This document shows positions 33,877 through 43,072 of a DNA stretch of 64,000 nt, piece after piece. The number at the start of each line of letters is the position of its first letter. The first letter of the stretch is position 1. This DNA comes from Klebsiella variicola (GTDB lineage: Bacteria > Pseudomonadota > Gammaproteobacteria > Enterobacterales > Enterobacteriaceae), in the NCBI RefSeq assembly GCF_000828055.2, contig NZ_CP010523.2, positions 3,038,001 to 3,102,000 of the forward strand. Reading direction: 5' to 3'. The notes beneath the pieces are model-generated. The model was not told the DNA's origin. It saw only the letters and a list, made by a program, of their open reading frames with translations, and did not search any database. The translations under genes and the position numbers were made by a program.

Positions 33877-35694
33877 ATGGATTTTTATTTTTCCCGTTTT
33901 GAACATCGTCGACCGCCTGAGCCGCTCAGCACTCCGAGCTGGGTAAGAATGATCTGGCAGGTATTCGCTGTGGCCGCCCTGGTTCTTGGTGCCAATTATA
34001 TTTACTGGCGCTGGACCGCGTCCTTAAACACTGACGCACTGTGGTATGCAATCCCTCTGGTGCTGGCGGAAACCCTGGCGTGGATTGGCACAGTTCTGTT
34101 CACCATTAATTTATGGCAGGAAAAAGATCCTCCGCCAGGCGTCCCCCCGACGGAGATCAACGACTGTCTGCGAGCGGATGAAGCGGTGGAGTCGAGGCCG
34201 ATTAAAGTCGATCTGTTTATCGCCACCTATTCCGAAGACGTGGAACTGGTCAGGCTGTCGATCCGTGACGCCATGCAGATGACCTATCCCGGTCCGCTCG
34301 ACTATAAGGTGCATGTCCTTGACGACGGGCGTCGCCCGGAAATGAAGGCGGTCTGCGAGCAGGAGGGGGCGAACTACATCACCCGTCAGAGTAATATCGG
34401 CTATAAAGCCGGTAACCTGCGCAACGGGCTGGAACATACCGATGGCGACTTTCTGATCATCTGTGATGCCGATACCCGCGTTTTCCCAACCCTGCTGAGC
34501 CACACGCTCGGCTACTTTCGCGATCCGGACGTCGCCTGGGTGCAGACCCCGCAGTGGTTTTTCGATCTCCCTGAGGGGGAGGATCTGGCATGCTGGCTGC
34601 GGCGTAAAGCTGGCGGCGCAGGCTACGGGGTGGGCTGGCTGGCGCAGAAAATCGTCGGTCCGGTGACCATCGGTCGCGATCCGTTTTTCAACGATCCGCG
34701 CATGTTTTACGACGTGATTTTACGGCGCCGTAACTGGGCTAACGCCGCGTTCTGCTGTGGTGCCGCCTCCGTTCACCGACGGGAAGCGGTGATGCAGGCG
34801 GCACTGCGCAGCTACGTCTGGAGCGTTGACGCCGAGATCGACCGTCATACGCGGGATATTCGCGACCCGGTAACGCGGGAAGCGCTGCAGGACGCCATGC
34901 GCCCCCACGTGGCCTTTGATACTGAACTGACGCCCTATAAGTTCCACGTCTCAGAAGATATTTATACCTCCATCCTGCTGCACGGCGACGCTGCTCGCCG
35001 CTGGCGCTCAGTAATGCACCCGCGGATCGAGTCCAAAATGCTCTCTCCGCAGGATATGCTGACGTGGATGATCCAGCGCTTTAAGTATGCCGCCGGATCG
35101 CTGGATATCCTGTTCCATGACAACATCTTCAGCCGACGCCGCTTTAAACTCTCGCTGCCGCAAACGCTGATGTACGCGACCACCTTCTGGTCCTATCTGG
35201 CCTGCGTGTGGAACACCGTGTTCCTGATCTCGCCTGTTATCTATCTCTTCACCGGCATTCCCCCAGTGTCGGCGTGGTCTACCCCTTTCTATCTGCACTT
35301 TTTACCCTTTTTTATTGCCTCCGAACTGGCCTTTATGTTCGGCACCTGGGGCATTTCTGCCTGGGACGGCCGGGCCTCTTACCTCTCCTTTTTCTCGATG
35401 AATCTGCGGGCGCTGGACACCGTTTTGCGCGGGGAGCAGATCAAATTTCACGTTACGCCGAAAGAGCGACAGACGGGCCGTTTTCTCTATCTCGTCAAGC
35501 CGCAAATTGCCATCGTTTTGCTCACCCTGACAGGGCTGATATGGGGCGGCATTCAGGTGGCGCGCGGTGAGGTTGACGACCCCTCCGGGTACGTCATCAA
35601 CATTTTCTGGGGCGCGGTGAATATTGCCGCCATGCTGCCGTTGATTTTCGCCGCCATGTGGACGCCCCCCGAAGAGCAGGAGGCGAGCCGATGA
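33877..35694 (+). CDS. BcsA-like family 2 glycosyltransferase (processive beta-glycan synthase)
   Basis: A 605-aa inner-membrane synthase. Two N-terminal TM helices (about 26-46 and 57-80) are followed by the GT-A domain with Asp-Asp-Gly (149-151), Asp-Ala-Asp (197-199) and the catalytic Ser-Glu-Asp (359-361). A Gln-Arg-Phe-Lys-Tyr stretch (400-404) stands where cellulose synthases have Gln-x-x-Arg-Trp. At least four C-terminal TM helices follow. There is no PilZ domain, so c-di-GMP control of the cellulose-synthase type is not expected. It starts a seven-gene rightward operon and overlaps the next gene by ATGA. The polymer could be a beta-glucan or mannan. Confidence 0.9.
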   Translation: MDFYFSRFEHRRPPEPLSTPSWVRMIWQVFAVAALVLGANYIYWRWTASLNTDALWYAIPLVLAETLAWIGTVLFTINLWQEKDPPPGVPPTEINDCLRADEAVESRPIKVDLFIATYSEDVELVRLSIRDAMQMTYPGPLDYKVHVLDDGRRPEMKAVCEQEGANYITRQSNIGYKAGNLRNGLEHTDGDFLIICDADTRVFPTLLSHTLGYFRDPDVAWVQTPQWFFDLPEGEDLACWLRRKAGGAGYGVGWLAQKIVGPVTIGRDPFFNDPRMFYDVILRRRNWANAAFCCGAASVHRREAVMQAALRSYVWSVDAEIDRHTRDIRDPVTREALQDAMRPHVAFDTELTPYKFHVSEDIYTSILLHGDAARRWRSVMHPRIESKMLSPQDMLTWMIQRFKYAAGSLDILFHDNIFSRRRFKLSLPQTLMYATTFWSYLACVWNTVFLISPVIYLFTGIPPVSAWSTPFYLHFLPFFIASELAFMFGTWGISAWDGRASYLSFFSMNLRALDTVLRGEQIKFHVTPKERQTGRFLYLVKPQIAIVLLTLTGLIWGGIQVARGEVDDPSGYVINIFWGAVNIAAMLPLIFAAMWTPPEEQEASR

Positions 35695-37022
35695 GGATCC
35701 GCGACGCCCTGCTCTCCGCCCGCAGCTATCTCACCATCCTCATTGGCTTCCTGCTGGGTTTTGCGATTGTCGTATGGGTGGAAAAACAAATGCCTGCGCG
35801 CGTCGAGAGCAGCGGTGGGATGACGTTGAGCCAGGATTTTCCGCCGCTCCCTGCCCCGCGCGAGCTGACCTTTGACGAGGCGATCTGGGCGCGAGTGGCC
35901 TGGCAGTATTATGTGAATAATACTCAGCCAAACGGTCTGGCCAATGCGCACGATGACGAACCCTGGCTTAGCCTGTGGAGCGTCGGCAGCTATCTTTTCG
36001 CCGTGGTCGCCGCAGAGCAGCTGCATATTGTGACCGCCGCCGAAGGCGATGAGCGCATTGCCGCCGCCCTGTTTACGCTCGGTCAACTGCCCCTCAACGC
36101 CCAGGGATTGCCCGCCGCTCAGTACCATGCCGACACGCTGCAGATCCTCGGCAACCCGGACTCCTCCGCCATCGGTATGGGACGCCTGCTCACCGCCCTG
36201 CAAACGCTGCTCTGGCGCTATCCTCAGCACGCCGCCGCGGTGCGGGATCTGTTTAATCAGTGGCGGGTCGGCGCGCTCATCAGCAACAGCCCCGCCAGCC
36301 AGGCCGCGGCGCCGCTGCACCACTGGGCGCTGGCGGCGGATGAACCGCGGGACAGCTTTGGCTACCGGCTGTATGCCAGCCATACGCTGCGGCTGATCGA
36401 CAGCGCCGCGGGGCTGGCGGTGACCAACCCGCCGCAGGGGCAGCAGATGATCGACATCGACGGCATCATGGTGCCCGACGAGGGGCTGCGCACGCCGTGG
36501 GGGCGGCAACCTTCGCTGATCAGCCTGCCGTACCTGCTCACCGGGCTTGAGCTGGGCTTTGACGCGCAGAGTGCGGAGATCGCCTGGCGCATCATGCAAA
36601 TCCAGCAGCGCCGTCATAGCCTGAGGGTCAGCAAGCCGCCGATCAGCACCGACTACGCCGAGCCCGCGCCGGATTATGCCAGCGCGCTGGCGGACCGGCA
36701 GCCGCAGAGCGCCTTCGCCCCGCGCAGTGCCACCCCGGAGCAAACGGCGATCACCTCTACCCGCACCGCCTTTGCCTGGTACGCCCTGTTCCGCAATAGC
36801 TGGAGCGAAGCGCTGCGCCAGCAGGTCCAGACGCTGCAGGTCCCGGGCAAGGGCTGGCAGCGTGGGTTAAATCTCAACCGCAGCGTCAACGACGTTGTTG
36901 ACGGCGATACCAACGCGATCGTGCTGGAAAGCCTGGCCTACATTTCCCGGGGGCAGATGCTGTGTCTGGCCTGCCTGAGCCCTGCCCCTCTACCCTCGTC
37001 CTCAGCAGGAGCAACGCCATGA
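35691..37022 (+). CDS. DUF3131 protein 1, membrane-anchored
   Basis: A 443-aa protein with one N-terminal TM helix (about 14-34) and a DUF3131 domain outside the membrane, carrying the Trp-x-Tyr-x-x-Asn-Asn-Thr-Gln-Pro-x-Gly-Leu motif near residue 70-82. The DUF3131 fold is alpha-helical and resembles an alpha/alpha-barrel, as in some glycan-acting enzymes; its activity is not known to me. Its ATG overlaps the glycosyltransferase stop, and its stop overlaps the next start. The C-terminal third includes a low-complexity Ala/Pro/Gln-rich stretch. It is probably a periplasmic partner of the synthase. Confidence 0.85.
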   Translation: MRIRDALLSARSYLTILIGFLLGFAIVVWVEKQMPARVESSGGMTLSQDFPPLPAPRELTFDEAIWARVAWQYYVNNTQPNGLANAHDDEPWLSLWSVGSYLFAVVAAEQLHIVTAAEGDERIAAALFTLGQLPLNAQGLPAAQYHADTLQILGNPDSSAIGMGRLLTALQTLLWRYPQHAAAVRDLFNQWRVGALISNSPASQAAAPLHHWALAADEPRDSFGYRLYASHTLRLIDSAAGLAVTNPPQGQQMIDIDGIMVPDEGLRTPWGRQPSLISLPYLLTGLELGFDAQSAEIAWRIMQIQQRRHSLRVSKPPISTDYAEPAPDYASALADRQPQSAFAPRSATPEQTAITSTRTAFAWYALFRNSWSEALRQQVQTLQVPGKGWQRGLNLNRSVNDVVDGDTNAIVLESLAYISRGQMLCLACLSPAPLPSSSAGATP

Positions 37023-38566
37023 AGCTGACCTATTTTTCCCGTTTTCCCCTGCTGGCCGGACTCATGGCGCTGTGGCTCTCACTCTCCGGCGCGCAGGCCA
37101 CGACCGGTCTGCCGGCTGCGGAATACGCCCCGCGTAGCGGGGAGCTGACGCCGAGGGAGATGACTATCGCCAGAAATGCCTGGCAATATTTCGTCGCCAA
37201 CTTTCAGCCCACCACCGGGCTGGTCAATGCGGTAAACAAATACCCCTCGACCACCATGTGGGACAGCGCCTCCTATCTGGCCGCCATGACCGCGGCCCGT
37301 GAGCTGGGAATTATTGACAAGGCGGAGTTCGACCGTCGGATGCTGAAGTTTCTCGCCACGCTGAATAAGCTCGATTTATTCCGTAACGAATTACCTAACA
37401 AAGCCTATAACACCGTGAGCGGACAAAAGGTGAACTACCAGAATAAACCGGGTGAAATCGGCTATTCGGCGCTGGATATCGGCAGAATGCTGGTCTGGCT
37501 GAAGGTGATCAAGGAGCGCTATCCGGAATACAGCAACAGCATCGATAACGTGGTGCTGGGGTGGGATTTCAGCCATGTGGTCGACCCCTGCGGCACGCTG
37601 TATGGGGCTTATCTGGAAAACGGCCAGCCCAAATACGTTCAGGAAGGACGCCTCGGCTACGAGGAGTACGGCGCGGCGGGCTTTCAACTGTGGGGATTTA
37701 ATACCTGTCAGGCCAGCCGGCCCCAGCCTTATGAGCTGGCGGAAATTTACTGCGTGATGGTCCCCTATGATTCTCGCGACCCGCGGCAAACCAGCCAGCA
37801 TAACTATGTGGTCAGTGAATCTTACGTGCTGTATGGCATGGAGTTTGGCTTTGATAATCCTGCTGACCGGAACGATAGCCCGCGCGAGTACTCCCATCCA
37901 TGGATGAAAAACTTTGCCGACCGGGTCTACCAGGCCCAGGAGAATCGCTACGCCATCACTGGGATCCTCACCGCTCGCTCCGAGCATCAGCTCGATAAAT
38001 CCCCGTACTTTGTCTATGACACCGTGTTCAGCGACGGTTTTAACTGGAACACCATAACCGACAAAGGCCAGTTCGTACCGAACAGCGCCGCGGTGTCGCT
38101 CAAAGCGGCGATGGGGATGTGGGTGCTGTGGAACTCGCCCTATACCGATCGTTTGCTGGACGCCATTGAAAATGCGAACGAAGCGGGAAAAGGCTATTAC
38201 GAGGGACTGTATGAAAACGGCGACGGGCCAATCAATGAGTTCACCGCCAACAATAACGGCATCATGCTGGAAGCGCTGCTGTTTAAAAAAGAAGGCAAAC
38301 TGCTGCAGTTTTCCAGCGACAATCCGAAAAACCGCGATTTCGCGCCGTCGCTGTGGGACAAAAAGCTGGTGGATCTCTTTGAGCCCAATAACGGCCCGCG
38401 CAACCGCCCCTTCCTGAGCAATACCCCTGCCGTCAAGACATGGTGCGAACAGACCGGAACCACGCAGCGCACCCAACCCGCCTGCCAGGCCTGCCAGTGC
38501 GCCGCCTGCAAGGCTGACGAGCCCGTTAAACTTCCGCCGGTGACCGCGCAATGCTTAAAACCCTAG
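37019..38566 (+). CDS. DUF3131 protein 2, secreted
   Basis: A 515-aa protein starting at 37019 (ATGA overlap). A cleavable signal peptide ends near Ala-Gln-Ala (residue 25 or so), and a full DUF3131 domain has the Asn-Phe-Gln-Pro-Thr-Thr-Gly-Leu-Val-Asn motif. The C-terminal 45 residues hold a cluster of Cys (Cys-Gln-Ala-Cys-Gln-Cys-Ala-Ala-Cys) unusual for a periplasmic enzyme, perhaps disulfides or metal. It overlaps the next gene by 16 bp. It is the largest of the three paralogues, which share the same core and probably act on the same polymer. Confidence 0.86.
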   Translation: MKLTYFSRFPLLAGLMALWLSLSGAQATTGLPAAEYAPRSGELTPREMTIARNAWQYFVANFQPTTGLVNAVNKYPSTTMWDSASYLAAMTAARELGIIDKAEFDRRMLKFLATLNKLDLFRNELPNKAYNTVSGQKVNYQNKPGEIGYSALDIGRMLVWLKVIKERYPEYSNSIDNVVLGWDFSHVVDPCGTLYGAYLENGQPKYVQEGRLGYEEYGAAGFQLWGFNTCQASRPQPYELAEIYCVMVPYDSRDPRQTSQHNYVVSESYVLYGMEFGFDNPADRNDSPREYSHPWMKNFADRVYQAQENRYAITGILTARSEHQLDKSPYFVYDTVFSDGFNWNTITDKGQFVPNSAAVSLKAAMGMWVLWNSPYTDRLLDAIENANEAGKGYYEGLYENGDGPINEFTANNNGIMLEALLFKKEGKLLQFSSDNPKNRDFAPSLWDKKLVDLFEPNNGPRNRPFLSNTPAVKTWCEQTGTTQRTQPACQACQCAACKADEPVKLPPVTAQCLKP

Positions 38567-39945
38567 CTCGCTGGCTGACCGTCGCCATCCTCCTGCTGCT
38601 TATCGCCCTGGCGCTGTTCAGTCGCGAAGGCGCGGGGTGGCGCTGGCTGACCAAAGGCGGCTGGCACACCACCGCCCGTATCAGCAGCCTGACGCCGCAG
38701 GAGCGGACGTGGGCGCAGATCGCCTGGCGGTACGTCGAGAACAATACCCAGCCGCAAACCGGCCTGGTCAACGGCAGCGACAAACAGCCGCGCGCGACGC
38801 TGTGGCAGATGGGCGACACCCTTATCGCCCTGCTCGCCGCCAGAGAGCTGGGGTTGGTAAAGGAAGCGGAATTCGACGCCCGCCTGACGCCCCTGCTCGG
38901 CACCCTCAATCGCCTGACGCTGACCGACGGCGGTTCGCCGGGCAGGCTATACTCCACTCAGACGGCGACCCCTGTCGACTTCAGCGGCAAACCGGCGGCC
39001 AGCGGCTGGTCAGCAAAAGATATGGCCCGACTCATGCTCGCCCTGCGGCTCACCGCCGAACGCGCGCCGCAGTACGGCGAGTACATTGATAAAATTATCC
39101 TGCGCTGGAACTTCTGTCCGGTGATCGATAAAGACGGAGAGCTGTGGTCCGCCTCACTGCAGAACGGCCAGCGGACGATCCGCGAGGAGCTTCGGCTGGG
39201 AGACAGTGAATACGCCGCCAGCGCGTTTCGCCTGTGGGGATTCCCGGCCGGCAAGGCCTTCTCTCCCCCAGCGCGGAATGTGATTATGTATCAGCGTCGC
39301 CTCGCCGTTGACGACCGCGACCCGCGAACCACCTGGCAACCCGTGGTGCTCTCCACTCTGCCCGCCATGCTACCGGGACTGGAGTTCGGCTGGCAGCCGC
39401 CCGGCGTGCCGGAAGAGGTACAAAAAGCCATGCGCGAACGGGCGGAAGGGATATGGCTCAGCCAGAAAACGCGCTGGACACAGGATAAAGTGCTAACCGC
39501 CCGGGCCGATTTTTCGCTTACCCAGGCGCCCTGGCACGTGGAAGACACCGTCTGGGGGAATGGCTACGCCTGGAATACGCTCGGGGACGACGGGAAGTAC
39601 TACCCCCGGCTGGCGCAGGTGACCACCAAAGCGGTCTTTGTCTTGTGGACGCTGTGGGAAACCGAGTATACCGATGCGCTGATGGCGGTCACTACCCATC
39701 TTAACGACTCGCAGCGCGGCTGGTTTGAAGGACGGGTCGAGGCCACCGGCGACGTCAACGCCACCCTCACCCTCTCCACTAACGCTATGGTGCTGGAGGC
39801 GCTGTTTTACAAACACAACGCCGGGCCGTTGTTCAAAAACGGCCTCGCGGATGACAACAGCTACTTTGCCCACCGCGCGACGGACGAATTTAACCCGCCC
39901 CGCCGCTGCCTGCCGGGCGAACGGGTCATTAGGAGCGCACCATGA
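38551..39945 (+). CDS. DUF3131 protein 3, membrane-anchored
   Basis: A 464-aa protein with an N-terminal TM helix (about 6-25) and a DUF3131 domain with the Asn-Asn-Thr-Gln-Pro-Gln-Thr-Gly-Leu-Val-Asn-Gly motif. It aligns with protein 2 through most of its length, including Arg-Asp-Pro-Arg-x-Thr and the final Asn-Ala-Met-Val-Leu-Glu-Ala-Leu segment, so the pair arose by duplication. It overlaps protein 2 at the start and the globin-like gene by ATGA at the end. Confidence 0.85.
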   Translation: MLKTLARWLTVAILLLLIALALFSREGAGWRWLTKGGWHTTARISSLTPQERTWAQIAWRYVENNTQPQTGLVNGSDKQPRATLWQMGDTLIALLAARELGLVKEAEFDARLTPLLGTLNRLTLTDGGSPGRLYSTQTATPVDFSGKPAASGWSAKDMARLMLALRLTAERAPQYGEYIDKIILRWNFCPVIDKDGELWSASLQNGQRTIREELRLGDSEYAASAFRLWGFPAGKAFSPPARNVIMYQRRLAVDDRDPRTTWQPVVLSTLPAMLPGLEFGWQPPGVPEEVQKAMRERAEGIWLSQKTRWTQDKVLTARADFSLTQAPWHVEDTVWGNGYAWNTLGDDGKYYPRLAQVTTKAVFVLWTLWETEYTDALMAVTTHLNDSQRGWFEGRVEATGDVNATLTLSTNAMVLEALFYKHNAGPLFKNGLADDNSYFAHRATDEFNPPRRCLPGERVIRSAP

Positions 39946-40376
39946 AGTTTTATCGCGATCTTTTTGAAGCCAGTCTGAATCGTGTCGTACCGGAGCACGA
40001 CAAACAGCGCTTCTTCCAGGCCTTCTACAGCACCTTTATCCATATGTCACCGGAAACCGAGCAGCACTTCTCCCAACGCTCCGGCGAGGAAGGCCAGCAG
40101 ATGATCTTTAAAAGCTTTTTCGCCATGCTGGCGGTCAACGGCGACCTCTTCGTACCCGATTTTCTGGAACGGCTGGCACGCGAGCAGAGCGAGGAAGGCC
40201 TGCGTCTACCGCCGCGGTTTTTTGCCCTCTGGCGGGAAGCGATGCTCAAAACCGTCCGCGCCAGCGATCCACTGTGCGATGAAGAGATCCTCACTGCATG
40301 GGCAATGGCGATCGCCCCTGGTCTTGAGTATCTGCGCCGCCAGGCGGAGCTCCACTATCAAACTGTTGGCCAGTAA
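39942..40376 (+). CDS. Globin-like sensor protein with substituted proximal His
   Basis: A 144-aa all-helical protein whose pattern fits a bacterial globin. The F-helix-like segment [10 protein letters not shown] (78-87) aligns by eye with the usual Leu-Gly-Arg-x-His-x-x-x-Gly-Val, which would place Gln82 where the heme-binding His should be. If right, it may not bind heme, like the globin-fold domains of stressosome RsbR proteins. It lies between DUF3131 protein 3 (ATGA overlap) and the hybrid kinase (2-bp gap), suggesting an input module for that kinase. The family call is moderate. Confidence 0.55.
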   Translation: MKFYRDLFEASLNRVVPEHDKQRFFQAFYSTFIHMSPETEQHFSQRSGEEGQQMIFKSFFAMLAVNGDLFVPDFLERLAREQSEEGLRLPPRFFALWREAMLKTVRASDPLCDEEILTAWAMAIAPGLEYLRRQAELHYQTVGQ

Positions 40377-40378
40377 TC

Positions 40379-43072
40379 ATGCATGCCGCTAACCGTACCG
40401 ACCTCAACCTCCTGCCCTCAGCGGTGATGATCTACGATGATCGCGAACGGCTGCAGGCCTGGAATGATAAGGTGGCGCTGTTTTATCCAACGATCGCACC
40501 CTGGCTCGCCGTCGGCGCCACTCTTGAGAGCCTGGCCGAGAAGTTTATCGATGCCGGATATAACATCGACCCAGGCCGGCAACAGACGCTGCGCGAGGCG
40601 ATTATCCGCAACTGCCGCCAGACGAACCACTGCGAGGTCCGCCAGTCGGGCAACCGCCGGATTTACATTCAGCATCAGCGGCTGGCGGATGGCGGGATTG
40701 TCAGCCTGCATACCGACATCACCGAGCTTGACGAGGCCCGGCGCTCACGTCACCAGCTTCATGACGACTTTTTATTCACCGCGGAGTCGATCCAGATCGG
40801 TATCTGGGACTGGCAGGTCTCCCACGACAACCTGCAGGTGAATGACACCCTGCTGGCGATGGTCGGCCAGTCGCGGGCCCAGTGGCGCTATCCGCTGCGT
40901 TTTATGCTCAATCTGGTCCACGAGGACGATCGCACTACCCTGCAACAGGCGATGATCGCCTCGCAAAACGAGCATATGCCGGTTTTTGAATGTGAACTTC
41001 GTGTCCAGCACCCGACGCAGGGCTGGCGCTGGATGCTGCTCTCAGGGCAGATCGTCACCCTCAACATGCAGCAGCAGGCAGAGCGGGTGATCGGCACCTT
41101 GCAGGATATTACCCGGCGCAAAGCCGCAGAGCTGCTGGCCATTGAGGCGGCGAAGGAGGCCCGCGAGGCGAACGAAGCGAAAAGCGCCTTCCTCGCCAAT
41201 ATGAGCCACGAAATCCGCACCCCGATGAACGGCATTCTCGGCATGACGCAGCTCTGCCTCGATACGCCGCTGACCGCGGAGCAGCGGGAGTACCTTTCGC
41301 TGGTGATGAGCTCAGCCCAGTCGCTGCTGCACATTATTAACGACATTCTTGATTTCTCACGCATTGAGTCGGGCAAGATGCAGGTGGACGAAGAGCCGCT
41401 GGAGATCCGCCCCTTTATCCAGTCGCTGATCCGCCCGCATATGCCTGCCGCCAGCGAAAAGGGCATTGAGCTGCTGGTGGACATCTCACCTGCGGTACCG
41501 GAGGTGCTGACCGTCGATGGCCCCCGGCTGCGGCAAATCCTGACTAACCTGTTGGGTAATGCGCTGAAGTTCACACATCAGGGGGAGGTTCTGCTGGCGA
41601 TTGCGCCGGCCGACGACGAAAGCCGCTGGCGCTTTCGCATACGCGATACCGGCATCGGCATCGCCCCGGAGAAGCAAAAGGCGATCTTCGAGGCCTTCAG
41701 CCAGGCCGATAGCTCTACCACCCGCCGCTACGGCGGCACCGGGCTGGGGTTAACCATTTCGGCCCGCCTGGTCAGCCTGATGGGCGGCGAGCTGATGGTG
41801 GAGAGCCAGCCCGGGGCGGGCAGCGAATTTGCCTTCACCCTGCCGCTGGAAGGCCTGCACGCCGCGGCCTCCGGTAGCGCTCCGCTGAGCCGCTTCAACA
41901 ACCAGCGGGTGCTGGTGGTTGACGACAACAGCACCAACCTGCGCCTGCTCGACACCATGCTTCGCCAGATGGGGCTGATGCCAAGCTGCGTGGACAACGC
42001 CGGCGAGGCGCTACGCCGGGCCGCCGAAGGGCCGCCCTGGCCGCTGATCCTGCTCGACGCGCAGATGCCGGATATGGACGGCGTATCCCTGGCGCTGGAG
42101 CTCTCCGCCCTGCCCGAGGCCCGGCAGAGCCAGATCATTATGCTCAGCTCCATGAGCCGCCATTTTGACGCCAATATGCTTAAGCGCATCGGTATCGCCC
42201 ACTATCTGCATAAACCGGTGGCGCAGCGCGAACTGCATCAGGTTATCGCCGGTATTCTCCTTCCCACGCCGGTGGTGGCGACAGCGCCAGCCCCCGTTGC
42301 GGAACCGGTCAGGGACCAGACCGGGCTGCATATCCTGCTGGCTGAGGACAACCTGGTTAATCAAAAGGTCGCCAGACGGCTGCTGGAGCAGTTGGGTCAC
42401 CGCTGCGAGGTGGTGAGCAACGGCCGGGAGGCGCTGGAGCGCTGGCGCGCAGCCTGCTGGGATCTCCTGCTGATCGATCTGCAAATGCCGGAGATGGACG
42501 GTGAAACCGCCATCCGTCTGCTGCGCGAAGAGACGCCGGCGCTGGGCAGGCAACATCAGCCCGCGATGGCCATGACCGCCCATGCCATGCAGGGCGATAG
42601 AGAGCGCTGTCTGGCGATGGGCTTCGACGGCTATATCGCCAAACCAGTGAGTCTTGAGGCGCTACGGGAAGCCATCGCCCGCGTCGGCGCAGCGGAAGAT
42701 AGCGATTTGGAGGAAGAGAAAGGCCTGCCGGACGAGGCCCACCTGCTAAAACAGTGCGCAGACGATCCTGAGCTGGTCGAGGAGCTGCTGGGACTCTTCG
42801 CTGAAGGGCTTGATGCTGCGATCATCGCCCTCACCCACGCCATTGATACTAATGACCGGGAGACGTGGCGCCGTATCGCCCACAAACTGCGCGGCGAGGC
42901 GGTCACCCTCGGCTTTCAACGCCTTGCCGGGGTGCTCCAGCAAATGGAGAGCCGGGCGACGTCGCCCGGCCAGACCGTGCCAGATGACCTGCGCGACGCG
43001 CTGGCCGAGGCAACCACAGGCTGCCACCGGTGGCTACATCGCAGATCGCAGGAGGTCCTCCGTGATCGTTAA
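40379..43072 (+). CDS. Soluble hybrid sensor histidine kinase (PAS-PAS-HK-REC-REC-HPt)
   Basis: An 897-aa protein without TM helices. Two PAS-like domains (about 10-115 and 130-245), a short coiled coil, HisKA with His277 in Ser-His-Glu-Ile-Arg-Thr-Pro, HATPase (N box Asn394, G1 Asp423-Thr-Gly), receiver 1 (Asp560, Lys612), receiver 2 (Asp700, Lys755) and a C-terminal HPt domain with His835 (Ala-His-Lys-Leu). The complete phosphorelay could feed an external response regulator. The REC-PP2C protein 10 kb away, in the divergent operon, is the obvious candidate. It overlaps the GH2 gene by 11 bp. Confidence 0.95.
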   Translation: MHAANRTDLNLLPSAVMIYDDRERLQAWNDKVALFYPTIAPWLAVGATLESLAEKFIDAGYNIDPGRQQTLREAIIRNCRQTNHCEVRQSGNRRIYIQHQRLADGGIVSLHTDITELDEARRSRHQLHDDFLFTAESIQIGIWDWQVSHDNLQVNDTLLAMVGQSRAQWRYPLRFMLNLVHEDDRTTLQQAMIASQNEHMPVFECELRVQHPTQGWRWMLLSGQIVTLNMQQQAERVIGTLQDITRRKAAELLAIEAAKEAREANEAKSAFLANMSHEIRTPMNGILGMTQLCLDTPLTAEQREYLSLVMSSAQSLLHIINDILDFSRIESGKMQVDEEPLEIRPFIQSLIRPHMPAASEKGIELLVDISPAVPEVLTVDGPRLRQILTNLLGNALKFTHQGEVLLAIAPADDESRWRFRIRDTGIGIAPEKQKAIFEAFSQADSSTTRRYGGTGLGLTISARLVSLMGGELMVESQPGAGSEFAFTLPLEGLHAAASGSAPLSRFNNQRVLVVDDNSTNLRLLDTMLRQMGLMPSCVDNAGEALRRAAEGPPWPLILLDAQMPDMDGVSLALELSALPEARQSQIIMLSSMSRHFDANMLKRIGIAHYLHKPVAQRELHQVIAGILLPTPVVATAPAPVAEPVRDQTGLHILLAEDNLVNQKVARRLLEQLGHRCEVVSNGREALERWRAACWDLLLIDLQMPEMDGETAIRLLREETPALGRQHQPAMAMTAHAMQGDRERCLAMGFDGYIAKPVSLEALREAIARVGAAEDSDLEEEKGLPDEAHLLKQCADDPELVEELLGLFAEGLDAAIIALTHAIDTNDRETWRRIAHKLRGEAVTLGFQRLAGVLQQMESRATSPGQTVPDDLRDALAEATTGCHRWLHRRSQEVLRDR

